From assembly GCA_964595945.1 (NCBI GenBank), contig CAZQSL010000174.1, positions 1 to 5,763 on the forward strand: 5,763 nucleotides of DNA, written 5' to 3'. The notes below the pieces were generated by a model, which was not told where the DNA came from, did no database searches, and saw only the letters and a list, made by a program, of their open reading frames with translations. The stretch is from CAZQSL01 sp964595945 (lineage in GTDB: Bacteria > UBP15 > UBA6099 > JAJRTR01). How positions within the stretch are numbered: position 1 is the first letter of the stretch; the number at the start of each line of letters is the position of its first letter. Positions 1 to 5,676 of the stretch are shown here, piece after piece. A program made the position numbers and the translations under genes.

Positions 1-618
1 GCTGTCAAACTGCTTGAACATATTATGGATGGACATGAGACTGAATCGGGCCTTTCTTAATGCGAAGATCACTCTCAGCCTTTCCAGTTCATAATCCGAG
101 TAAACTCTATATCCGTTTGAAGGATTTCTGGGCACAGCGACAAGTGCATTGCGTTCCCAGCTTCTCAGCATGTCTTTCGTGAGCCCAAGCAGTCTTGTGA
201 CATCGTTCATAGAATACTTTTTGGAATTCACCGGCGATTCTTTTCGAAGCGAATCTGTGCTTGCAGCCCACTCTTCCAGAATTGCCGCGGCTGTCTCTGC
301 GCGTCTCCTTTCCAACACAATCAAATTTTTGTGGGCACCGGCAGCATCACGAGCAGCATCAATATTTCCGGCAGCTGTAAATGTCAGCAATTCCAACGCG
401 CTCTTGCGAATCTGGCCGCCCAGCCATGTGCTTTTAAACACAGTTCTTATGAGTATCGCATTCGCAAGATGACGCTCTGAATACACTCGGTAACCGTTTG
501 ATTGCCGTGGCACGTTCGGCATCAGCCCAAACGACTCATACGCCCTTATAGTGTTCGCATGAACACCACATCTCTTCGCAACCTGGGTGGTAGAATATAT
601 TTTCATATTCGACGGCAT
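1..618 (-). CDS. Tandem-domain MerR-family transcriptional regulator (3' end beyond window)
   Basis: The reading frame is open from the ATG at 618 to the left edge, giving 206 residues with no stop, so the C-terminus is missing. Residues about 6-75 form a MerR winged helix: STTQVAKRCGVHANTIRAYE is the helix-turn-helix, followed by the wing motif SNGYRVYS (40-47). Residues about 80-130 are a charged, Ala-rich, probably helical linker with an LERRRAETAAAILEEW stretch. A second MerR domain starts at about 133 (KKYSMNDVTRLLGLTKDMLRSWE), again followed by SNGYRVYS (167-174) and a helix reaching the edge. MerR proteins are dimeric DNA-binding regulators that usually have one such domain and a C-terminal effector or dimer part; two copies in one chain is unusual. 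The start at 618 is chosen because GGAG lies 9 nt upstream; ATGs at 606 and 645 are in frame alternatives with poorer sites. It follows the J gene by 110 bp on the same strand. Family assignment is firm; effector and targets are unknown. Confidence 0.88.
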   Translation of the reverse strand, partial: MPSNMKIYSTTQVAKRCGVHANTIRAYESFGLMPNVPRQSNGYRVYSERHLANAILIRTVFKSTWLGGQIRKSALELLTFTAAGNIDAARDAAGAHKNLIVLERRRAETAAAILEEWAASTDSLRKESPVNSKKYSMNDVTRLLGLTKDMLRSWERNALVAVPRNPSNGYRVYSDYELERLRVIFALRKARFSLMSIHNMFKQFDS

Positions 619-627
619 GGTCGTTCG

Positions 628-631
628 CTCC
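628..631 (-). promoter_or_regulatory. Ribosome binding site fixing the MerR start
   Basis: GGAG on the minus strand, 9 nt before the ATG at 616-618. The other in-frame ATGs (643-645 and 604-606) lack an equally well-placed site, so this site decides the start. Confidence 0.6.
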
Positions 632-658
632 GATTTTCCTTTCATACTCGCAAATGCA

Positions 659-681
659 TTCTATGTTCAATCTACATAGAA
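659..681. promoter_or_regulatory. 8-7-8 inverted repeat, candidate operator of the MerR-type gene
   Basis: TTCTATGT and ACATAGAA are perfect 8-bp inverted arms separated by 7 bp, lying 41-63 bp before the chosen start of the MerR-type gene in the 110-bp spacer after the J gene. An inverted repeat with a 7-bp spacer matches the geometry of known sites for MerR-superfamily regulators such as HspR (HAIR element) and GlnR/TnrA, although the bases differ. A weak promoter-like pair on the minus strand overlaps it: TTGAAC (665-670) and TATGAA (641-646) with an 18-bp gap. This would fit autoregulation. The RNA form has no following U-run, so an intrinsic terminator is unlikely. The repeat is seen directly; the operator role is inference. 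Confidence 0.5.
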
Positions 682-728
682 GTCATCACAACTGTTCACT
701 CTAAGCCTCCATGCAGAAACCAATAGTC

Positions 729-2213
729 TCAGATAATACCACCAGTCATCGGCAATGTTAATGAACCCAATTGAACAATCTCACAATCTGCAATGTTGAT
801 ATTTCCAACACCAGACTCATCGCGCGATAGCAAAGTCAGATTCACATATTTCACGCCTTCAAGCCCATCGACGGCAGCGATCATATCGCTCATGTAAACG
901 CTCTGCCCGAAATCTACATTATCAAATGAGAAGAAACCGGCAACCGTATTCCGCACCGCACTTTCGATGTCACTCTGGATGTAGTTTTCTTTCACGAACA
1001 CTTCCATCGCCACATTTACCGGCACATAGACCGGATCACAAACAACAGTTGTGGCGTTCAGCATTTCACGATTAGCAAAGTAGCTCTCGACTTCCGCTTT
1101 CAACTCGTCTGTCGGCATGCCTCCGCCTTCGGGGGCTATATAAAGATTGATCTGGCCCCAATATGAATTTGATCCGATGACAGTAGTGGTGACGGTCGCC
1201 TTTGCCACACATGGCAATGATTCCGCGAGGGTTTTGTAATCCTCAGCAGTAACCGCCCGCCACAATGTCCGCAGCGCTCGCGGAGCCAGTTTCTTTATGC
1301 TTTCAACGGACTCGCGGTCAACACCGCCGGAAGCCGACGCCGGATTCGTGACAGATGAAATGGCGGCTATTGAACTCACCATCTCCGTGATCTTGTTAGC
1401 TCCCACGTTACCCGCAGAACCGCCTCCGACGCGATAGACAGCGCGGATATTATTCGTACCGGCGGCAGGCACCTTGCCGTTCTGGTTATCGCCAAAAGAC
1501 ACAGTGACGACTTCGTTTTCGTCAATCTCGATTTCATAGTGTTTGTCGGATGCCGAACTGTCGAGAAGTGAATCAACGAGCGTCCACTTCGATTCGACGC
1601 CGTTTTCCGTCACATACACTTCAAGCGAGCAAGTGCCATCTGGCGCATAAGAAAGTGGATAAAAACTAAGCTCGAAATACTGTGCGGCGAGTCCCGTGCT
1701 GCTGCCGAGATATTCTTTATGCGTCACACCCTCTATTGCCGACACGGTGCCGGTAGTCGAACCAGCTGGAATTGTCAGATCATCAAGAGTCTCAAATGTA
1801 TATGTCGTATCGTCGGATGCCGACTGTACCGTCGCAACCTGCGTTCCTGCGGGAATTACGCTATCAGTCGCCGACTCGGTTATCGTGAAAACCAGATCTG
1901 CTGTAGCCGACACTGCGGGCTGCGGCGTGTAGTTAATCATTCGAGCGAGATTCATCACCGACTTCCGAAGTACTGCAGTCTGAAGGAATGATTCATTAGC
2001 GATCACATCACTGCGATAAGAGAGCGCGTCGAGCATGAAAGACACGAGTTCGAGGATAACCATGCCCTGATCTGATGCGGAATAGTCCGTCCACTCAGGA
2101 GTGAGCGATGGAATGGCATCGACCATAGATGACAGAAACGAAAGCCAGTCCTGACTTGTGTAATCGATCTGCTTCGAGAAATTTATGAGTTTGCTGACAT
2201 CGAGTTCGGACAT
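729..2213 (-). CDS. Baseplate J/gp6-family wedge protein
   Basis: A 494-residue structural protein of the contractile-tail baseplate, the family of P2 gpJ, T4 gp6 and Afp11/12. In those systems it forms the wedge ring around the hub and passes the trigger to the sheath. Signatures are in order: DQGMVILELVSFMLDALSYR at 48-67, continuing into an LRKSVMNLARMINYTP helix (82-97); a beta-rich insert at about 105-235; the core motif VSFGDNQNGKVPAAGTNNIR (238-257) followed by YRVGGGSAGNVGANKIT (260-276); and the family hallmark ASGGVDRESVESIKKLAPRA (294-313) with LWRAVTAEDYKTLA (317-330). The C-terminal part (395-494) has the VPVNVAMEVFVKENY domain typical of the family. Length is ordinary for a stand-alone J protein. 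The ATG sits 3 bp after the gp25 stop, with AGGAG 9 nt upstream inside the end of gp25, so the two are probably coupled. It is the last baseplate gene in the visible operon. Confidence 0.95.
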   Translation of the reverse strand: MSELDVSKLINFSKQIDYTSQDWLSFLSSMVDAIPSLTPEWTDYSASDQGMVILELVSFMLDALSYRSDVIANESFLQTAVLRKSVMNLARMINYTPQPAVSATADLVFTITESATDSVIPAGTQVATVQSASDDTTYTFETLDDLTIPAGSTTGTVSAIEGVTHKEYLGSSTGLAAQYFELSFYPLSYAPDGTCSLEVYVTENGVESKWTLVDSLLDSSASDKHYEIEIDENEVVTVSFGDNQNGKVPAAGTNNIRAVYRVGGGSAGNVGANKITEMVSSIAAISSVTNPASASGGVDRESVESIKKLAPRALRTLWRAVTAEDYKTLAESLPCVAKATVTTTVIGSNSYWGQINLYIAPEGGGMPTDELKAEVESYFANREMLNATTVVCDPVYVPVNVAMEVFVKENYIQSDIESAVRNTVAGFFSFDNVDFGQSVYMSDMIAAVDGLEGVKYVNLTLLSRDESGVGNINIADCEIVQLGSLTLPMTGGII

Positions 2214-2216
2214 GAT

Positions 2217-2624
2217 TTATGACTCCTGAATAATTTGGGAAGTGACAGACGCAAGCTGCTTTGTCGCAACGATTTCAACTTCAACGCCGATTTTTACAGC
2301 GACACCGGCTGGCGATGAAGTAGTATCACCGACTTCGATGGACTTCAGTTCAACGCGTTTTTCCCATCGCCTGATCTGCTTGCCGATTGTGTGGTTCGCC
2401 ACACGAAGGCCGACATCAACCTGCGGAGCGAAGACCAGACTGTCGGCGTTGCCACCGAATTCCGGACGCATAACACGCTCACCTTGACGAGTGCCGATGA
2501 TCTGCCGGATGCTTTCAACGATATGCGAAGGATCGCCGGTCGTGACAGTGCTTGTGGCGATGCCGCCCGTGCCGTTGAATCGGAATGGGAACTTCGCGCC
2601 TGTGAATCCTGTGGTAGTTGCCAT
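2217..2624 (-). CDS. GPW/gp25-family baseplate wedge protein
   Basis: A 135-residue homologue of T4 gp25, P2 gpW and Afp9, which join the J-type wedge protein to the first sheath ring and start sheath assembly or contraction. The diagnostic part is IVESIRQIIGTRQGERVMRPEFG (35-57; the ERVMRPEFG end is the conserved core loop of the family), followed by helix VDVGLRVANHTIGKQIRRWE (69-88) and the paired strands LKSIEVGDTT and VAVKIGVEVEIVAT. The N-terminal 30 residues (Thr/Gly-rich, with KFPFRF at 11-16) are likely a flexible arm. Length fits the family. The ATG has GGAG 8 nt upstream and lies 3 bp after the stop of the preceding 171-residue gene; the J gene follows after 3 bp, the usual gp25-J order. 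Confidence 0.95.
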   Translation of the reverse strand: MATTTGFTGAKFPFRFNGTGGIATSTVTTGDPSHIVESIRQIIGTRQGERVMRPEFGGNADSLVFAPQVDVGLRVANHTIGKQIRRWEKRVELKSIEVGDTTSSPAGVAVKIGVEVEIVATKQLASVTSQIIQES

Positions 2625-2627
2625 GAA

Positions 2628-3143
2628 TCACACTCCGAGCTTTTCTCTGAGAGATGACGCTTTTGCGGTTACAGCTTCAGCATTCGAAGCCGCAGCAGTT
2701 GCCGCAGATATTTCACCTTCAAGTTTGTCCGTGTCGATGGCGCTCACGGCAGACAGACCAGAACTAACGGATGAGATAGTAGATAGAAGAGCCTTCACAT
2801 CGTCACTCTCTGCAAGTTCCGGATATTGCGCGGCAAAATCAGAAACAGCTGACTGAGCGGCAGTTGCCGACGCGACAAGCGTTGCCGCCTGCTGTTTAAT
2901 TGCTGTGAGTGGGTTGCTCCCAGCGGCATCAATGCGTCCTGACGGAAGCCCCATATTGCCTTTAAACCCAGTGATGCCGGTAGATGTCACGGACTTCGCG
3001 CTAGAAAGTTTTCGTGCTTTTGCCGCGAGCCCCGATGTGATCGCAGTCGGAGACGTACCGTCCGCATCCTTCAAAAGAGAAGTAATCTTGCTGAGGGTTT
3101 CGCTTCCTATGTGTTCTTTCAGCTTATCAAGCGCTTCACTCAT
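2628..3143 (-). CDS. Ala/Ser-rich protein of unknown function in baseplate operon
   Basis: A 171-residue protein I do not recognise. It is small, rich in Ala and Ser, and looks mainly helical: an N-terminal amphipathic segment (LDKLKEHIGSETLSKITSLL, 5-24), a Gly/Pro-containing middle with GITGFKGNMGLPSGR (55-69), then long Ala/Ser/Val-rich helices (about 80-170) including QQAATLVASATAAQSAVSDF, ending in a charged LREKLGV. No signal peptide, membrane segment or catalytic motif is visible. The ATG has AAGGA 7 nt upstream within the 21-bp gap after the spike gene, and its stop is 3 bp before gp25, so it belongs to the operon. Position between spike and gp25 suggests a baseplate accessory part, a spike- or tube-associated factor, or a small cargo; none of these can be chosen from sequence alone. 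In several injection systems this slot holds a PAAR tip protein, but no PAAR-like features are seen here. Confidence 0.8.
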   Translation of the reverse strand: MSEALDKLKEHIGSETLSKITSLLKDADGTSPTAITSGLAAKARKLSSAKSVTSTGITGFKGNMGLPSGRIDAAGSNPLTAIKQQAATLVASATAAQSAVSDFAAQYPELAESDDVKALLSTISSVSSGLSAVSAIDTDKLEGEISAATAAASNAEAVTAKASSLREKLGV

Positions 3144-3164
3144 ATCCGATTCCTTATCTGCAAA

Positions 3165-4097
3165 TTATCCAATCTTTACCTTTGATGAACCCTGACCAAC
3201 CTTGCCGGATGAAAGTCCGTGTGTGTGTCCCGGCCCATCATTAGCCTCAGTGTTGCCAGCGAGCGGGTCATCAGTTCTCGCCGCTGCCTTGCTGCCGCTT
3301 GCGATATTCACATCACCAGACGATTTCGCGAGTTTAAGAGCACCGGCAACATCAAGATCGGCGCTGCCAAGAACTGATGAATTGTGATTTCCGCCGACAG
3401 TCTCCTCGCGGTTGCCTTTGCACGACACATATAAATCTTCACCGGCAATCAGAGTGAGGTCTTTCGCGGAAGCGATGTAGATGTCGCCTTTCTCAGAGTC
3501 CAGCAGAACCACACTACCGGCACCATCCTGCATGAGAATGCGGCGAGAACCGGTCGTAGCGTCGAGCATGAAACGGTTGTTCGATGCGTCTTTCAGATAA
3601 ATCTTCTCTTTGCCGTCCTCGGAACGGATAAGGATATGCTGGCCCTTGCGGTCGGTGATTTTTATCTTTGTCTGACCGTCAGTATCATCAAGTTCTATGC
3701 GATGGCCGGTCTTTGTCTGCCATGCGTGATTGTCAGGCGCTTCACGCTTTGCGTCGCCTGTTTCGGCTTCATCCCAGAAGCCAGTCTTCGCCTTTTCCTT
3801 TTTGTGGGTCACATCTGCCGCTTCGGTTTTGTCCTCCGGCGCTGCCCACCACACGCCGACCCACACGGGCCGGTTCACATCTCCCTGCTCGAATTCGAGC
3901 CACACGGACGAGTCTTTCTTCGGGATGGAAAAGAACCCTGTGCCGGAGTCGCCGCCATAAGGTACACAAGGTAGCGCCCAGTCGAGAACTTCATCATCTC
4001 CGAACACCTGCGGGCATTTACACTTAAGGCGTCCACGATGTTCAGGGTCTTTGTTGTCCGCGACAATCCCGCGAAATTTACCGATAAAAGATGGCAC
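3165..4097 (-). CDS. Central spike protein, gpV/gp5/VgrG-like
   Basis: A 310-residue trimeric membrane-piercing spike, by homology to P2 gpV and the gp5 part of T4 and VgrG spikes. Residues about 5-84 form the N-terminal OB fold, with RGRLKCKCP (21-29), WALPCVPYGG (40-49), GFFSIPKKDSSVWLEFEQGD (54-73) and NRPVWVGVWW (75-84). A charged linker (85-125) follows. The motif TKTGHRIELDDTDG (128-141) is the common entry into the beta-helical shaft, which runs to about 270 as short alternating strands (for example IKITDRKGQHILIRS and GDIYIASAKDLTLIAGEDLYVS). Near the C-terminus lies GHTHG (290-294); an HxH motif at the apex holds an iron ion in P2 gpV and phi92 gp138, so the tip is probably metal-bound. 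No lysozyme domain is inserted, unlike T4 gp5. The start is GTG at 4095-4097, supported by AAGGA 8 nt upstream overlapping the preceding stop and by the OB fold beginning at once. Confidence 0.92.
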   Translation of the reverse strand: MPSFIGKFRGIVADNKDPEHRGRLKCKCPQVFGDDEVLDWALPCVPYGGDSGTGFFSIPKKDSSVWLEFEQGDVNRPVWVGVWWAAPEDKTEAADVTHKKEKAKTGFWDEAETGDAKREAPDNHAWQTKTGHRIELDDTDGQTKIKITDRKGQHILIRSEDGKEKIYLKDASNNRFMLDATTGSRRILMQDGAGSVVLLDSEKGDIYIASAKDLTLIAGEDLYVSCKGNREETVGGNHNSSVLGSADLDVAGALKLAKSSGDVNIASGSKAAARTDDPLAGNTEANDGPGHTHGLSSGKVGQGSSKVKIG

Positions 4098-4105
4098 TAT
4101 TCTAT

Positions 4106-4110
4106 TCCTT
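4106..4110 (-). promoter_or_regulatory. Ribosome binding site supporting GTG start of the spike
   Basis: AAGGA, 8 nt before the GTG at 4095-4097. It overlaps the TAA stop (4109-4111) of the preceding hub fragment gene, which suggests translational coupling and supports the non-ATG start. Confidence 0.6.
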
Positions 4111-4597
4111 ATTGTTTGGTCTTTTGCGAAGCTCCCAATGGCTTGGGAGTAACCTGTTTTTTGCCGGGGTCAAATTTATTGTTAGTTTCTGATTTCGACG
4201 AGTTGCCAGCGGCGTTTCTGGTGAGTTCAAGGCTGCTCTGGCAGCCATCCGTGCCAACTTTGAGAGTGTGAGTTTTGACGATCCAGTCGCCGGAGAATAT
4301 GGGGCCGACACCTCGAATGGTGATCTTGTCTCCGGCATTGATGGACGGCCTGCCATATTCGAGTTCGAGAGTGCCTTCCATTGCCTTTTCGTTCTTGTAA
4401 TGCTTGGCAGCGGTCGCCGTGTCGAGACCGTCCTGCGTGTCGGGAAGCGCGCCGCCAATGGCGTTGTCTTTTATGACGTGCTTGGTATCGACTTCACTCT
4501 TGCCGCCGCCTGTGCCGACGCCTGATATACTGCCGCCGGATTTACCGGACGGGATGGAATCGCCGCTGCCACGTTTTTGCACAGATACATTTTTCAT
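4109..4597 (-). CDS. C-terminal hub domain (gpD/gp27-like) as a separate protein
   Basis: A 162-residue protein. Residues 1-45 are a Gly/Ser/Lys-rich flexible segment (GSGDSIPSGKSGGSISGVG and so on). Residues about 58-130 match the pattern of the C-terminal barrel of phage late control D hub proteins: an alpha helix (TATAAKHYKNEKAMEG) leading to GTLELEYGRPSINAGDKITI, then RGVGPIFSGDWIVKTHTLKV and a final SSLELTRN strand. The tail (131-162) is again polar and disordered. In normal gpD proteins this region lies in the same chain as the domain encoded just upstream. Here the start ATG directly abuts the TAA of that gene and in the same frame, and it has AGGAG 8 nt upstream, so independent translation is credible. 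The spike gene follows after 11 bp. The domain match is by eye, so the hub role is moderately sure; the alternative is a hub gene interrupted by a stop. Confidence 0.8.
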   Translation of the reverse strand: MKNVSVQKRGSGDSIPSGKSGGSISGVGTGGGKSEVDTKHVIKDNAIGGALPDTQDGLDTATAAKHYKNEKAMEGTLELEYGRPSINAGDKITIRGVGPIFSGDWIVKTHTLKVGTDGCQSSLELTRNAAGNSSKSETNNKFDPGKKQVTPKPLGASQKTKQ

Positions 4598-5377
4598 TTA
4601 CGCGACTCCTGTGGGTGATGACGGAGCGCGGTTCAAAGTTCCGCTGTCCTGTTTGCCCTGCGGTTTCGCGGCGCTTGTTTTCGATGTGGATGTGACCGTC
4701 TTCTTTGATTTGCTGTTTATATTTGCCGCTTCTACATCTTTGCCTGTTTCGTCGCTGGCGTATCTCGGCGAGAACGATTTCACGAGATGGTTGCCGATGC
4801 GGTAATCGAATGAGGCAACTGGCGACTGATCATCGAGATCAGGAGCTTTCTTAAACTGCATCACGTCGCCCTTAACGCGAAATATGAAGTTTTCCTTGCG
4901 GGCCAGCTTTTTCAGGAAGTCCACATCCGATTCGCCAGCCTGTGATTCCTGTGGCACAATTTCTTTCGTTTCGTCCACGTCAGGAGTCCATCCATGTTTC
5001 GCGGAGATTTTCTTTGCAATGTCCGAGCGTTTCATTTTCTTCCATGATTTATTTACCTGGCCTTCATGTCCCTTCTTCGAAAGAGCCGAACACTCGATGG
5101 TTAAGGTCGGAATGCCATTTTCAGGAAATGTTGGTGTCAGTCCCGATACTTCGCCGGTGAAAGTTTTCGTCTCGCCCATATAAAACCCTGCAACGATAGA
5201 TACAGACGTACCTTTAGTGGCTGCCCCCTGAAACGTGAAATCGGGATCGTTCACATTGATGGTGGCTGTGTCCTTGTCTTCCGATTCGTCTTTTATCTCC
5301 ACATCCGTGATGAGAGATGGAGTGATTGTCGTGCCTCCGACTGTGACGGAGAAAAATGGGGACGCTATGGCTGGCAT
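4598..5377 (-). CDS. Hub protein N-terminal part, phage late control gpD/gp27-like
   Basis: A 259-residue protein matching the front part of P2 gpD / T4 gp27 hubs, which form the ring that links tail tube to spike. The N-terminal strands (FFSVTVGGTTITPSLITDVE, 8-27) and NVNDPDF are typical of the first hub domain. Residues 66-97 (YMGETKTFTGEVSGL ... GIPTLTIECS) complete it. The second part has KMKRSDIAKKISAKHGW (114-130), then PQESQAGESDVDFLKKLAR (142-160) and FIFRVKGDVMQFKKAP (164-179), the family's 'Q-x-x-E-S-D-x-x-F-L-x-x-L-A' hallmark. The chain ends in a Lys/Ser/Thr-rich, probably disordered stretch (222-259) and lacks the C-terminal barrel, which is encoded by the next ORF in the same frame beyond a TAA. 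The combined length (259 + 162) fits an ordinary full-length hub. The start has an excellent AGGAGGTGA site; only 1 bp separates it from the preceding stop. Confidence 0.93.
   Translation of the reverse strand: MPAIASPFFSVTVGGTTITPSLITDVEIKDESEDKDTATINVNDPDFTFQGAATKGTSVSIVAGFYMGETKTFTGEVSGLTPTFPENGIPTLTIECSALSKKGHEGQVNKSWKKMKRSDIAKKISAKHGWTPDVDETKEIVPQESQAGESDVDFLKKLARKENFIFRVKGDVMQFKKAPDLDDQSPVASFDYRIGNHLVKSFSPRYASDETGKDVEAANINSKSKKTVTSTSKTSAAKPQGKQDSGTLNRAPSSPTGVA
4606..4610 (-). promoter_or_regulatory. Ribosome binding site for the separate hub C-terminal protein
   Basis: AGGAG, 8 nt before the ATG at 4595-4597 and lying inside the last codons of the hub N-terminal gene. It shows that the second hub ORF can be started on its own after termination at TAA 4598-4600, arguing against a simple pseudogene. 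Confidence 0.65.
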
Positions 5378-5378
5378 G

Positions 5379-5663
5379 TCATTTCACCTCCTGCGGCGGA
5401 ATCCATATCTGTTTGCCCACCGGCAGATCAAGCGGATCGATGCCGGGATTCTTGTCGAGGATGAACCACCAGTAATCGGGGGAGCCGTAATAGTGGTAGC
5501 TGATGTTGTCGATGCGGTCGGTTTCGATGATAGTGTGGAGAATGCTGCCATCCGGCACATCACGGTCTATCTCGCGAAAAGTGAGAGTATTGCGAATACT
5601 GCCGCCGAACGAGCGGTTGTAAACACACACATTTTCGTAACGGGAACCTTCAAACACCGGCAT
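5379..5663 (-). CDS. Small LysM-like tail/baseplate protein
   Basis: A 94-residue protein. The C-terminal half (about 44-92) is a LysM-type fold: IETDRIDNISYHYYGSPDYW (46-65), WFILDKNPGIDPLDLPVG (66-83) and the closing KQIWIPP. Contractile-tail clusters commonly carry such a protein (T4 gp53, P2 gpX, Afp7 LysM part, PBSX XkdP) directly before the hub gene. In the baseplate the domain serves structure, holding hub and wedges together, rather than obligatorily binding peptidoglycan. The N-terminal part (MPVFEGSRYENVCVYNRS) is a short beta-like lead. The start at 5663 is chosen for a GGAG site 7 nt upstream; a longer form from a TTG further upstream would overlap the preceding gene and adds a segment without family character. 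The stop lies 1 bp before the hub start. No signal peptide is present, as expected for a cytoplasmically assembled tail part. Confidence 0.9.
   Translation of the reverse strand: MPVFEGSRYENVCVYNRSFGGSIRNTLTFREIDRDVPDGSILHTIIETDRIDNISYHYYGSPDYWWFILDKNPGIDPLDLPVGKQIWIPPQEVK
5384..5392 (-). promoter_or_regulatory. Near-perfect Shine-Dalgarno of the hub gene
   Basis: AGGAGGTGA, complementary to the 3' end of bacterial 16S rRNA, with the AGGAGG core 9 nt before the hub ATG. It lies within the last codons of the LysM-like gene and is the strongest such site in the window, suggesting high translation of the hub. Confidence 0.7.
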
Positions 5664-5670
5664 TTCCTGA

Positions 5671-5674
5671 CTCC
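5671..5674 (-). promoter_or_regulatory. Ribosome binding site deciding the LysM-like start
   Basis: GGAG, 7 nt before the ATG at 5661-5663, in the 13-bp gap after the upstream gene. It favours this start over the longer TTG-started alternative. Confidence 0.55.
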
Positions 5675-5676
5675 GA

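Noticed and set aside
659..681. The inverted repeat as an intrinsic terminator after the J gene
   Set aside because: The stem is AU-rich and is followed by UGCAUUUG on the minus-strand transcript, with no U-run; operator geometry fits better.
149..726. Plus-strand ORFs at 149-472 and 502-726
   Set aside because: The first, and the 5' part of the second, run antisense to the MerR-type gene, whose minus-strand frame gives a clear family protein; the rest of the second covers the spacer. Neither product has recognisable character.
1024..1030. ACATAGA inside the J gene as another copy of the palindrome half-site
   Set aside because: Only one arm is present, with no partner at the 7-bp spacing; a chance match within coding sequence is expected.
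1376..4805. Numerous plus- and minus-strand ORFs of 60-133 residues overlapping the baseplate genes
   Set aside because: They lie fully or mostly inside genes with strong family signatures in another frame; their translations are low in character and are explained as shadows.
4109..5377. Calling the hub a pseudogene broken by a nonsense mutation
   Set aside because: Both pieces keep intact domain patterns and the second has its own ribosome site 8 nt before an ATG that abuts the stop, so two working proteins are more likely; kept only as an alternative.
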